A stretch of 64,000 nt of DNA from Liolophura sinensis (taxonomy: Eukaryota; Mollusca; Polyplacophora; Chitonida; Chitonidae): the NCBI RefSeq assembly GCF_032854445.1, contig NC_088302.1, positions 51,490,046-51,554,045 of the forward strand, in the 5' to 3' direction. The notes under the pieces were generated by a model that saw only the letters and a program-made list of their open reading frames with translations, was not told the origin of the DNA and did no database searches. The position numbers were made by a program, and so were the translations under genes. Below are positions 1 to 11,269 of this stretch, piece by piece; the stretch's first letter is position 1; every line of letters starts with the position of its first letter.

Positions 1-650
1 CCCTGAGGAGGCAAATGACATGGGTTGGAAAAGGTAGTGGTAGAAGTGGTGGGATGGTGGATGCCATGGGGAGCTAGATTGCATGGGTGGGGATGGTGGA
101 TGCCCTGAGGAGGCAAATGGTAGTGGTAGAAGTGGTGGGATGGTGGATGCCATGGGGAGCTAGATTGCATGGGCGGGGATGGTGGATGCCATGGGCGGGA
201 ATGGCGAGGAATTGAGGAAGCCATGTTGAGATGTATGACCTGGGCGGAATGATGGGGGTGGTGGATGCCATGGAGAGGGATGGTGGATACCATGTGGAGG
301 TGGATGGCATGAGTTGGAATGGTGGATGATATGAGCCGGAAAGATCAAAGCCATATTGAAGTGGATGTCATGGGCGAGGATGGTGGATGCCCAGGGAAGG
401 TGGATGGCATGGGGAGACGGATAACAGGAGGCGGGGATGGTAAATGCCATTGGAAAGTGGAAGGCACGGGCCGGGATGGTTTAAGCCAAGGATGAGAATT
501 GTGGATGCGATGGGAAGGTGGATGGCATGGGGAGACGGATAACGGCATGGGCGGGAATGGTGGGTGTTGTGGGCGGGGATGGTGGATGGCATGGGATAGT
601 TGATGGCATGGGCGTGTATGGTGGATGGCATGGGGAGGTGACGTACCTTA
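1..650. repeat. Minisatellite, GGTGGATGCCATGGG-type unit
   Basis: Degenerate tandem repeat with a core such as ggtggatgccatgggcgg, spaced irregularly at about 22-30 bp, interrupted by longer variants and continuing past the left edge. The minus strand is open in several frames and reads as Pro/His/Ser-rich peptides only because the unit lacks stop triplets. No splice sites, start context or domain support coding. Confidence 0.85.
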
Positions 651-2427
651 TAAGGCCGCTTAAGAGTTTTTGAGAAGTTTGGATAATCCACACAAAGGTG
701 AAATGCAGTATGTGTAGTTTAAAGTCACGACTTGCTAGTTTGCATGTACTTTAAATCTTAGTTTACATGAAAATTATACAGTATTTCCCTTTACTGTACT
801 TATTTTATTTAATCTATACAACGTTTAATTAAGTTTTGTAGTAAATGATGAAACGAAACTTTCCATTAAGAATTTTTAAGTCAATAAATGTGTCTGATTT
901 GAAAAAATGCTGTTCAAATGAAATGTCATCATTCCTCGTGTTTATGTGCAGGCCTACTTGTTTTATCAAATTTGATAGCCTAAACTAAAGGCGACTGAGG
1001 GAAATTACTTTGTATTACATCAATCCTAATTTGATTTTTCGTACATCTTTTTGTTTCGGAGAACAAATCGGCCATTTCTATGTGTATTGTACAGCGGCTT
1101 AGCGTAAAAGCCGGTCTGTGTTCCGGTCTGCCGGTCTGAGATCCGGTCTGGGCATTGTGGCTAAACGGTAATGAGTATCGACCTGAAACTGATATAGATC
1201 GAATGATATTGAGTTTCTGTATACAGCGATGTATAATATGCAAAACTGAAGCAGCATTTACCGAGTTATTGTATTTCATGACACACATGATGGCGAACGA
1301 CAGGTGATGTAAAAATTTAAAGAAAATTCGAAAACGGACTATACCGGTGTTTTATGGTATGTACATAAAGCCACATATTGGGATTCATGTTCATAATATA
1401 CGATTTGAAACTTCTCCATATTATTATTATTATATCATTTTGCTGTTACAAAAACTGTTAGGTTTATGAGTGAAAGAAACTATTAAACCTGTTCAGGTAC
1501 TAAAAAGAAGGTGCGCAGATCTGAGTTGAAACCTTGTCACTTTTACGCTCCGAAGAACCCTAGAACTACCCGACGTGGTATCATTCCTGAAAGACTTACT
1601 TAACCTTCCGTGGAGAGTGAGCATGATTAGATGTTGGTTGGTGGTTGAGTTTCCGCATGTAGGTGAACAGCTTGGAATCCCTGACACTGTGGAAAATGAG
1701 CAAGGTCGTGTATACGCTAAGGTATCCAGCGCGGATGAATCGGGTTCAGAATGGATCATGCTCCGAAGATCTACCAAAGTAACAGCAAAAACCCTCATCA
1801 TGTGCCCCGGTTTGTGGCTTCCCATGTTGACACTAGGAGGAGCCCTGAGACATCACAAGCAAAGGCTGCAAGTACATCCGAAGCCAAATGTTATCAATGG
1901 GCTGTCATGGAGTTGTCTGTGGGAAGTATGCGTGAAGGTGGAAAACTGTTGAATCCGAGTTGTTCTATTTGGTGTTTTCGGTTTATGTTTACAGTAGTTT
2001 ATATGGACTATCGATATTAAGCTGGGGAGGATGTGGACTGACCTAATATGGATTATATCCCTTTGGTCGGACAAGTGCGATTGTACTGTTTGATGTCAGT
2101 TAGTTCCCTTTGATTGTTCTAGTATGGTTGGAGGCAAAGACAACGTTAGATCGCTGTACATCCGGAACCACATTGCCCGTGTGTTCCACTGTGATTTCTT
2201 ATTAAGTTATTGTACTTGCCATGTTGTTCATGTAGTCCGGGTCAGAGTAGTGCTGTCAGAGTAGTGTTGTGATTACCGATTAGGTATAAATTATTTATTA
2301 AGTGATGGATAAGGAGGCAGGGTAATGTGTCCCAGATGATGTGCCCTGGTGAAGTGTTCCCGGTGAAAATGTGACAGGAATAATCCCGCAGGAAGGTGTG
2401 TAGATTAGGTTTGCTTCATAATAGAAC
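651..2427. other. Non-coding stretch, nothing recognised
   Basis: AT-rich sequence. Around 1110-1155 the octamer CCGGTCTG recurs about four times. A 125-residue reading frame at 1575-1952 (+) has no domain I recognise and is not called a gene. No promoter or RNA gene is seen. Confidence 0.5.
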
Positions 2428-2439
2428 TTATTTGTAGTA

Positions 2440-2685
2440 GTTGGTTAGCGCACTAGCGCAGCGCAATGGCCCAGGAATCTCTCACCAATGCGGTCGCTGT
2501 GAGTTCAAGTCCAGCTCATGCTGGCTTCCGCTCCGGCCGTACGTGGGAAGGTCTGTCAGCAACCTGCGGATGGTCGTGGGTTTCTCCCGGGCTTTTCCCG
2601 GTTTCCTCCCACCACAATGTTGGCCGCCGTCGTATAAGTGAAATATTCTTGAGTACGGCGTAAAAACACCAATCAAATAAATAAA
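2440..2685 (+). mobile_element. tRNA-derived SINE, family 1
   Basis: SINE missing the very start of its tRNA-like head. A B-box-like GTTCAAGTCC is followed by the conserved body (CGTACGTGGGAAGGTCTG, TTTCCTCCCACCA, CGTATAAGTGAAATATTCTTG) and an AATAAATAAA tail. It is flanked by a perfect 12-bp target-site duplication ttatttgtagta at 2428-2439 and 2686-2697, which shows retroposition. At least a dozen copies or fragments lie in the window. Confidence 0.9.
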
Positions 2686-2697
2686 TTATTTGTAGTA

Positions 2698-4090
2698 AAC
2701 TGACCAGTCGTTCCTGCTTGTACGTGAACAGGCCGCCCCACAAATGTCAAGTTAGATAACCATTGTAAAGCATGAACTCTTAAATCTGATCATGTAAACC
2801 GAAAGTGGATTAGGTCACCTCAACATCTGTCCTTGCTAAGATTCTTACTGGTTTTATGTCAGCCATATGCTCAAGCAGCTAGTGTTCATTTTTGCTTATG
2901 TCAGCATAAGTAATTTGCCCATGAAATGTGTATATTTATCTGTTACTTACATCTGCTGCTTTACAAAAATATGTTATGTTCTTAGTAGTACGGGAACTTA
3001 TGTTCCTACTACAGCGCATTCGACCTGATCAGTTGCCATTTTCTTTTGTCTACCTTGTGAGAGATGTTTTCCACAATCCAAGTGTACCCTCGAATCTGCC
3101 TTGTGTTATTTCGACTCCAATCGGCTTACATGATGATGCAGTCAAGTGTGGTGTACAGACTGGCCAAACCAAAACAGACGAATCATGTCTTGACTGCAGT
3201 CAAGTGTGGTGTACAGACTGGACACAGACCCCCATTACAACTTCCTTTTTTCAGTAGGGACGATTGTAGTTCTGTGTATTTTAGGGTGTCTTTTTTTGCT
3301 GCCAGCCTGCCGTTTTTGGTGTACAGGGGCATGCTTGGTATCAAAATGATGGAAATTGTCTAAGCTTTGGGCAGGTATGAGTTTTAATGGTGAAAGTTTG
3401 AAATTCTGGGCGAGAGGACACAAAGAGACAGGTGGTGATGAGTCTGCGAGTGATGTCCCCTTGGCGTTGCTAGGCACCCCTCCCAGCTGCCGGCATGGAA
3501 AGGTCCAGATTTTGACGGTCAACCTATGTCAAGATTTTTACAGCTTCTTTCTAACAGGCTGGGCCAGGTATGCACCAAAGCTTATTGGCCTCGGAATGTT
3601 TGGGACTGAGCTACAGCGCTAAACGTTAACATTGTCGCTTATGGAAAACTAATGGGGGTCTGTGGCCAGACTGGCCAAACCAAAACAGACGATTCCAGTC
3701 TTCACACGCTTCTCTCCTGTGAAATCTTCACGCTTTAAGCCCCACTGTTGTGTTATAGTCAATGGTACTGTAGCGATTCAGATGTTGTTGGTATTTGTCT
3801 TATGTGTTTTCGTTTTTTATGATATCTTCTCAAGCATGCAGGTACCTATGAGTGCGACACCATTCAATCACTTTAATCCTGTTTGATATTTAACGTGCCG
3901 AGCGAAGCTTGTTAAATGAACAAACCAATCAGGATTCTTTCCCCTGAACTCGGAGACGCCGTTACTATTTGGATCCGATTTCATAACATTCCCTGAACTC
4001 GGGCTATTATCCAGTATGACTTACGCATGAGATTTGAAATTCCTGTACGAAATGAAAGTTCTCCAACAACAGATTTTCAGTGAATCAGAT
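2698..4090. other. Non-coding, with a short local duplication
   Basis: A segment containing gtgtggtgtacagactgg occurs at about 3149-3166 and again near 3205-3222. A related piece (agactggccaaaccaaaaca) occurs near 3160 and at about 3667. Otherwise no gene, splice structure or RNA is recognised. Confidence 0.45.
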
Positions 4091-4560
4091 GATGAATATT
4101 TATTATGACGAGGGAGGAACCAGCAGTTGACAGTTAGCAAACAGTTGAGTGTCATATGGTACAGAGTCCAAGTTAAGTGTCATATGGGACAGAGTCCCAG
4201 ATGAGTGTTATATGAGACAAAGTCTCACAAGACTCCTGCTTCAAATTATGGTACAAAAGTTCAGTTGATTTACTCTGATGTATGGTCTCTGTGGTCCACT
4301 TTTGATATCTCAGACAAGTTCCACTTGTTTGAGCCTGGAGCTTGATTCTCAGGTATCGTGAGACTGATGAGTTCCAGAATTTTGGGACTGGGAAAATTCC
4401 CAGATTTTTGATACTGTATTCCCGGCTTCCTGGGACTGATTCCCACCAAGTGTCAACTGTCAACTGTCTCTGAATTCTCAAACTGGATCACAAATCACTT
4501 TTCCCGATACTGGGACTATTTCCCAATTCACGGTACAAGAATTTTCCCATTCTTAATAAA
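4091..4560. repeat. Low-copy degenerate repeat with inverted ends
   Basis: Contains several variants of GGGACAGAGTCCCAG and GGGACTGATTCCCA, themselves near-palindromic. Copies of gttgacagtt near 4126 and its complement aactgtcaac near 4457 bracket the block. It could be a decayed MITE-like element, but there is no clear target duplication. Confidence 0.3.
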
Positions 4561-6150
4561 ATATCTACTTACTGCGAATGCTTACCAACAATTTGGTGAC
4601 TGCTCTCGGCAAATTCCAAGGCCATCTGCAGACGCTGAAAAATCAGCCTATTTATGGATTTCCACATGGTGTGGGAGGAGCCATGAACCGAATCAGGAGA
4701 CTCTGATTGGTCACAAGAGACATTTTTGACAGCTTGTAAACACAGATGACACGATGACGTCATTGCGATCGCAACCAAGAACTCCAAAATAATGGCTTTG
4801 TTTTGAAGCCAAAATGTAAATGTCAGTCTCTGAAAAGTCCATATTTTTATCCATATTACTCAAAAAGTATAAGCAATTTCCACACAAGGGTATTAAATGA
4901 TAAATTCCTTTTCAAACAGTGGTGGGAAAATCCTGGTCCGCTTTATAAAAGCCTGTAAGTGCGAGTTCTACAGACACCCTAATGACCATAAATGTACAAA
5001 AATGGCGGTAACACAAACTTCTGCTTTCGAGGTTGAACTGAGGACAATGCATGTCATATTTTATGTGTGAAACAAGAACGAAAATAGAAGGTAAATATTT
5101 TCCAGATAAGTCTGTGGCATAGAATTTCGTAACTTCTACATTATCATCATTGCATTGCTGAAAAATACTTATAATTATCCCAAATATGTAGGAATGCCGA
5201 TACGACAACAACATCACTAGTCCATGAAACAGATAAACGTAAGATTAAAACTTCCCACGAGAATAAATGAACTCTATATTGTCAAAATATTGACTTTGTA
5301 AATTAATTAGTATGGCCTCAGATAACGATCTTAACAAAACTTCCGTGAAAATTCATTAAGAAATGAATATATGAAACTTCCCTGCGTTAAATTTATTTCT
5401 TAAATCCTACTTCCTTAAATTCCGCTACATTACGATTTATCCAAAGCTTATACACAGTATCAGATGACATTTCATCGAAAGGAAAATGAAATTACAATGG
5501 GAACTGTATTACTATAATAGTGATAGGTTATATTCTTTTTTCGCGGGGCGCATAAGAGTTCAGGTTTCCGCCATGCAAAAATCATAGACCAAACATTACA
5601 CCAAACATTACACTAAGCATCACATAGTTCAATTAGGGAACTAAATTTAGTAAATTTTGGTCGGCAAGAAACTTCGACACAAAAATATAAGGTAGTAACA
5701 TGTTTACGAGTGGCGCAAGAATATGTACCGGTCTGGAAAGAAAAGACGCTATGTCATTCAATGAAGTGACGGTGACGTCGCGTTGCCCATGCCAACATAA
5801 GCATGTGAAACACGAGCGGCACTGTTGCCACAACGTTCAAAAATAGGCAAGGTATATAGTAAAAGCAGCTATCTGCATGACAGTTCAGTGCTATAATATA
5901 GAGTTTTGTTTGGGAAAATAACGTTTATGAGGCCTAGTGAGGTACGGTCCACCCAGGACAGTTTGTCACGAAACGTCCGTGATGGCAAACACACGGTGGG
6001 TGACACTCTGTAAAAGTTGGCAACTGGATACCTGAAACACCCGGATATGCCGATGATACAAGTTGTTGAACATCAAGAAACATGATATTCGCTGGACAAC
6101 CACCGACTGGATGTGCTCAAGCGGTTAAAGTCGATGGGGAAATGTAAAAA
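4561..6150. other. Non-coding stretch, nothing recognised
   Basis: AT-rich DNA with only short chance reading frames on both strands. No repeat or gene is identified. Confidence 0.5.
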
Positions 6151-6152
6151 TA

Positions 6153-7683
6153 AACTCTGTCAAAAAAGAAACGCAACCCCTGTCCTCGGATATCAAAAAT
6201 TCGTTCGAATAAAGTTATCGCTTCCAAACTAAATTTTAGCCAAATGTAATGAAATTATACACGTTTTTAATGAAGATTACCATCCAAACAACTGCCTTTT
6301 CTCTCTTAAGTGTATTTTATTGCTTATGGCGTCACAACGCATGGACTGACCCTGTTGACGTCGCACACAGAACCATTCACATGCAAATCGTGTCAATGGC
6401 AGTTATAGTGTGGGGGTGTATAAAAGCCCATGTGCTTTCGTATTTTATTCATTCATTCGTCGACGAAAGGCAGTCGGTAAAATGCCGCGACTGAGTGCTG
6501 CCGACCGAAATATCGCCATTGGTCGTCTTCAAGCCGGATAAAGTTTTGGTACTATTGCACGACACCTAAATGTTCACAAAACAACGATATCCCGACTTTG
6601 GAGCCGTTACAACAACTTTAATTCGACCAACGATCGCCCGAGAAGTGGAAGGCCAAGAATCACGACCCCACTTCAAGATCGGTACATCCGGATCCTTCAC
6701 CTGCGTAATTGGCATGCCCAACCAACCGTGACTACCACACAAATACCAGGTTTGAGGAGAGTGTCGGCTCAAATGATTAGGAACCGTCTGAAAGAAGCGG
6801 GTTTACGTGCCTGTAGACCAGTTATTGGACCTGTACTACGCCCCTTACATCGACGCCTACGACTCAGGTGGTGCAACAACATAAGGATATGGACTTTACA
6901 AAACTGGAGGCGCATCTGGTTTTCTGATGAATCCCGTTTTCTTTTGACACGTCACGACGGAAGACAGCGTGTGTATAGGAGGCGTCATGAACGCTTTGCG
7001 CCCATCTGCGTCCGGCAGGTGGACAGATTTTGCGGAGGCAGTGTTATGGTTTGGGGAGCCATCTCGTACAACCAGAAATCAGACTTGGTGATCGTTCCAG
7101 GGAACCTGACAGCCCAACGTTACATCAACCACGTGTTACAGCCTCACCTTCTCCCGATTATTGACCGACAGACACAGCTTTTTCAACAGGACAACGCCAA
7201 GCCTCATACTGCACGTTCAACAATGAACTTTCTGCAGGATTCCAACGTCAATGTCTTGCCGTGGCCCTCTAAATCACCAGACCTCAACCCTATTGAACAC
7301 CTGTGGGATACTCTGGATCGACACGTGCGTCAACGTCAGCCACCGCCACAGACGCTTCAACAGCTCGCCGTTGCGTTACAGGAGGAGTGGAGGGCCATTC
7401 CCCAGGAGAGAATCCGGCGTCTTATCCGTTCTTGTCCAAGGAGATGCCGTGCACTGATTGCAGCTCGTGGTGGTCATACGAGATACTGAGAAAGACTCCC
7501 CCTGGTGAGCAACTGGTGTCTGTGAGATGACTTTTGAAAAGACAGTTTTAAACATGACCATCTTGATTATTGTTCTGCCAAATTTCTGACTTCTGTCTTC
7601 AATAAGAAAAGAGTTGTGCCGTCCTAAAACTAAATATTAAAATCTCTAAAATACGGGGGTTGCGTTTCTTTTTTGACAGAGTT
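6153..7683 (+). mobile_element. Tc1-type DNA transposon with TIRs
   Basis: Terminal inverted repeats of about 28 bp begin AACTCTGTCAAAAAAGAAAC at 6153 and are mirrored exactly at the right end (about 7656-7683). The dinucleotide TA on both sides (6151-6152, 7684-7685) is the target duplication typical of Tc1/mariner elements. The 1.53-kb body carries one transposase gene. Ends are still identical, so the insertion is probably young. It interrupts no recognised gene. Confidence 0.95.
6482..7489 (+). pseudogene. Tc1 DD34E transposase with one in-frame stop
   Basis: Cut-and-paste transposase of the Tc1 family, which excises the surrounding element and inserts it at TA. The natural ATG is at 6482 (MPRLSAADRN). 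An N-terminal helix-turn-helix region (about residues 5-60, ending RPRSGRPR) is followed by the DDE domain. The catalytic residues are visible: Asp in WFSDESRF, Asp in FQQDNAKPH, and Glu in SPDLNPIEHLWD, with exactly 34 residues between the last two. Length is about 335 codons, usual for Tc1. A TAA at 6539-6541 (codon 20) interrupts the reading frame, which is otherwise continuous from there to 7489. An internal ATG at 6728 would give a 253-residue protein lacking most of the DNA-binding domain. This copy is probably non-autonomous, although its ends look mobilisable. Confidence 0.93.
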
Positions 7684-7685
7684 TA

Positions 7686-8125
7686 TTAAAGTTGATTCAG
7701 TGCCTAAGGGTAATGAATTCCAAAAAATTTAGGACCAGAAACTACGGAACAAGCAGGTATAGCAGACTATATCTGTAGCGATCTGTATCGTAATCGTTTG
7801 TATTGAAATGAACTTGTTTGTTTGTGTGATGTCAAGGCTTGATACTAACTTTGATTACAGTCTACATGAGGGCCTTCATAGCTGAGGACATTACTTGGTG
7901 ACCCTATGCCACCCGAACAGTAATCTTTGTGATCTATATAATCATGGTAGCCCTTTATGAAGCTACAGTTAATGACGTCACTGGCGTTCTCCGCCCACTT
8001 CGCTTGTTGTTAGGTATATATATTACGTAAGTAGAGCCTCCTAAGGAAGAAGTGTTATTAAATTTTAAATGAAAAAAAACCCCAAAGAAAACACACACAC
8101 ACACACACACGTTGTCTTAAAATAT
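7686..8125. other. Non-coding, short CA run
   Basis: No gene recognised. A (CA)n microsatellite lies at about 8090-8110. Confidence 0.5.
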
Positions 8126-8268
8126 CGTCCAAGTAACCTGCACTCATGCGCGATACAGCCCTCTTAAGGCGTCAATAATCATTTCAAAAGCCTCAAAACA
8201 GATATATACAGATACGCCTTAACGCCTTAAGAGGGCTGTATCGCGCATGAGTGCAGGTTACTTGGACG
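8126..8268. repeat. Perfect 47-bp inverted repeat
   Basis: Arms 8126-8172 and 8222-8268 are exact reverse complements (left arm starts cgtccaagtaacctgcactc), separated by a 49-bp AT-rich loop. The structure abuts a minus-strand SINE fragment and a CA microsatellite. It may be a foldback remnant or a local inverted duplication. Confidence 0.9.
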
Positions 8269-8279
8269 ACGTTAATTAC

Positions 8280-8378
8280 TTATTTGAATGGTGTTTTTAC
8301 GTCGTATTCAAGAATATTTCACTTATACGATGGCGGCCAGCATTATGGTGGGAGGAAACCGGGCAGAGCCCGGGGCGA
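8280..8378 (-). mobile_element. SINE family 1, 3' fragment
   Basis: On the minus strand it shows the family's 3' body in order: CCCGGTTTCCTCCCACCATA, GCTGGCCGCCATCGTATAAG, TGAAATATTCTTGAATACG. The tRNA-like head is missing. Confidence 0.8.
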
Positions 8379-8669
8379 AGGTTTTGTTTTTTAATTGCAA
8401 ATTTAATAACACTATCAAAACACAGTAAGTTGTTCCCCTCCTATCTCATTATCTCTTGAAGGTCATTCTACCAAAGAATAAGCTTTCAACAACTAAATAA
8501 AGATCATTGCTATACGTCTGTGAAGATTTTGTCCGATAAAACCCTTCCGGAAAAGCCTTGTGGGATTTTGAAGAAACGCGTATAATGTCAAATGCTTGTT
8601 GATTTTTTTTTTACGGGCAACACAAAGCCATGCAAATTTTGCAGTGGGCACTTGGCTGCGTTGGATGTA

Positions 8670-9245
8670 CATTGGTGGAGGTGTATAAACTGGCGGAAAG
8701 GTATGGTATGGCGGAGGAGTATACCCTGGTGATTGGCGTAGCGGTATAGGGGATTGGTGGAGGAGTATACCCTGGTGATAGGCGGAGGGGCATAGGGAAT
8801 TGGTGGAGGAGTATACCCTGGTGATTGGCGGAGCGGTATAGGGGATTAGTGGAGGAGTATACCTTGGTGATTGGCGGAGCGGTATAGGGGATTGGTGGAG
8901 GAGTATACCCTGGTGATAGGCGGAGGGGTATAGGGGATTGTGTTCATAGGAGGATTGGTGGAGGAGTATACCCTGGTGATTGGTGGAGGGGTATAGGGGA
9001 TTGGTGGAGGAGTATACCTTGGTGATTGGCGGAGCGGTATGGGGGATTGATGGGGGAAGTATACCCTGGTGATTGGCGGAGCGGTATTGGGGATTGGTGG
9101 AAAAGTATACCCTGGTGATTGGCGGAGCGGTATAGGGGATTGGTGGAGGAGTATACCCTGGTGATTGGAGGAGCGGTATAGGGGATTGGTGGAGGAGTAT
9201 AAACTGGTGATTGGCGGAGCGGTATAGGGGATTGGTGGAGGCGGA
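8670..9245. repeat. 46-bp minisatellite, about 12 copies
   Basis: The unit contains ggattggtggaggagtatac, then cctggtgattggcggagcgg, then tatagg. Copies differ by a few substitutions and small indels, with one insertion near 8940. Because 46 is not a multiple of three and the unit has no minus-strand stop, all three minus frames stay open (251, 175 and 115 codons) and read as Pro/Tyr/Ser-rich repeats. No signal peptide or splice structure supports translation. Confidence 0.9.
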
Positions 9246-9249
9246 CACA

Positions 9250-9924
9250 ATGGCAGAGCCAATGATTTAGGTGACATCCACATGCAGACAAACGACAGAA
9301 TATTTTTATCTTGAGTATAAACGGAAGTACTACTGAAACTGTTAAAACACCTAATTGTTTTCTTTTGTTTCACTCTTGTTTTGTTATTACTGTGTTACTT
9401 TTTTTAATGGAATTTGACTCTTAAAGTTACGGGTTGCAGACTTGCACGGTTCAAGGTTGTAAATCTGTCTTTAGACTCGTATGGGGAGTAATTCTGAAAT
9501 TAAATGTCATCTTACCCATGCGTTGTGCGAGTGATTAAAAGTAAAATCATTATTATTACACGAGATTTGTTTGTTTTCTAATGTGTATATTATAGTTTTT
9601 TGTGTGTGACACTTTAGACCTACAGGATAGACCCATACATGTGTACTGGACACATGTATGTACATGAATGTACATGTGATATCAGTGTTGTTACATATAT
9701 ATCGAATAGGACCGTAGACGATAGCAATCCGTAGCATATTCATACTGCCTACAGTATAGTATCCAGTCTGTAGCATATACCATCTAAAAATAAAAACCAT
9801 AGACTGTGACTGTCTGGCATGCCGATACGTGAAGGCCGGTCTAGTTCAAACTGAAAGTAGGTCAAGACATACACTATTGTCAAGTGACTCTTCACAGAGT
9901 AGTTTCAGTCATCGGCGAGGCAAC
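9250..9924. other. Upstream region of the small two-exon gene
   Basis: Non-coding, AT-rich, with alternating acatgtatgtacatg stretches near 9650-9680. The last ~100 bp is presumably the 5' leader or promoter of the gene starting at 9925. No TATA box is evident. Confidence 0.4.
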
Positions 9925-11269
9925 ATGGCGGATGACATTATTTTCTTGCTGCCGCGAGACATAAGGTTTACCCACAGCAGTATATCACGATACTTTGGCG
10001 ATGGAACTCCTCTGACTGAAACTTTGGATGACCTATTACAACGACGCATAAAGAAAAGATATATCCCACTTATGGAAGTGGTTTATCGCTATAACAGGTG
10101 GTGGTCGCTGGACAACCGCAGGCTCTGGGTTTTCAAGGAACTATGGCGTAGAGGTGGTTGTAACAAAATCAAAGTTCGAGAGGTATACGTAAACGACGCC
10201 AAATGGAGTAAAAAATTCACAACACAAAACGACGGAACAAGTGTGATCCTTAGAAGTAATTGTAAGTTACTGTCTTTTCCTTTTCATTTTTCTTATATCT
10301 TATTTTATTGTTTTTTTGTTGTTGTTGTTTTTTGCATTATTTGGTAGAAGTCATTGTACAATTAGATATACACTTCATTTTAAAGACGGGAAAGTATCAT
10401 CCTACAAACTACACCGCATAATACACTGTGATGCTTCTGACGTAGGTAGCTTACTATGAATGAGTTCCAAAGGTTTCTTACAATGCAACTGCAATGATTT
10501 TTCATTTCAGATCACAGAAATTATTCTACATTTCCTGATACACATATGGACTCCATGATGGCCCAGTTCTCTGACTGGAGGCTGTAGCGATGAGAACAAA
10601 CCACTATGTGGGTTTTCGTGATACAAGTGAAACCTGTGTGCATCATAAAGATTGATATATTCTCAACAAGTACATAGTGTATATAAGTGTGGTGAACAGA
10701 AATGTAATCTTTAGCCAAATGGCCCGTTGTGCTGTAAACTAAAAGGGAGGCGACAGTCGCAAACATGGCGGCTTGTCATGTTACTTAATGTGGATGTGAA
10801 TGACAGTGACTTGACATTTGAGAAAAGGGTATAGAAACTTCGCTGAAAGTAAAAATGAAAATGGACACAATCCACTTTGTACACATTATGTTTAAGAAAT
10901 AAAACATCTGCTGTATTAAAGAGATTTGTTCTTATGGTAAAATAGATGTCGAATGTCTGAGGCATCATCCCTACTAGTTTATTAACTATTATTAATTAGT
11001 AATTTCCTATAAAGCCTGAGTTTGCCAGTTTTGCCAGTACATTACAGGCAGCAGTAGGCCTATACCCATTTTATCTTGAGCCTTTTGTTTTGTCATTTTC
11101 AGCAAACGCCTATCCCAATATTTTCCGACAAGAAAGGATAAATGATAACAACGGGCTAATTTCAAAATCCCAGCACAATTCTGTAAATTACCGAATCAGA
11201 AGAATAAGCCTTGGTCGAACAACCCATGAACATTATATGGCCGTAAAAGAGATAGTTAATAAATACTAA
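9925..11269 (+). CDS. Small protein with LDNRRL core, ParB-like (two exons)
   Basis: Function unknown. Exon 1 is 9925-10261 and ends with donor T|GTAAGT. Exon 2 is 11103-11269 after acceptor TCATTTTCAG and ends in TAA. The join is phase 1 and gives 167 residues. The ATG at 9925 is the first in frame and has strong context (A at -3, G at +4). The N-terminal half reads PRDIRFTHSSISRYF, FGDGTPL, KKRYIPLMEVVY, WWSLDNRRLWVFKEL. This order (DI..., DG.PL, a short hydrophobic strand, then LDNRRL) resembles the ParB/sulfiredoxin-type nucleotide-binding fold; that is inference from motif order and not a proven family match. The C-terminal half is basic (RIRRISLGR) and may bind nucleic acid. There is no signal peptide or membrane segment, so the protein should be cytoplasmic or nuclear. 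It stands alone, with repeats on both sides. Confidence 0.75.

Noticed and set aside
1-693. Several minus-strand open frames rich in Pro, His and Ser
   Set aside because: They are translations of a stop-free minisatellite, present in more than one frame, without start context or splice sites.
1575-1952. 125-residue plus-strand open frame
   Set aside because: No recognisable domain, and an overlapping frame of similar quality exists. It may be a relic of something, but I cannot support a family.
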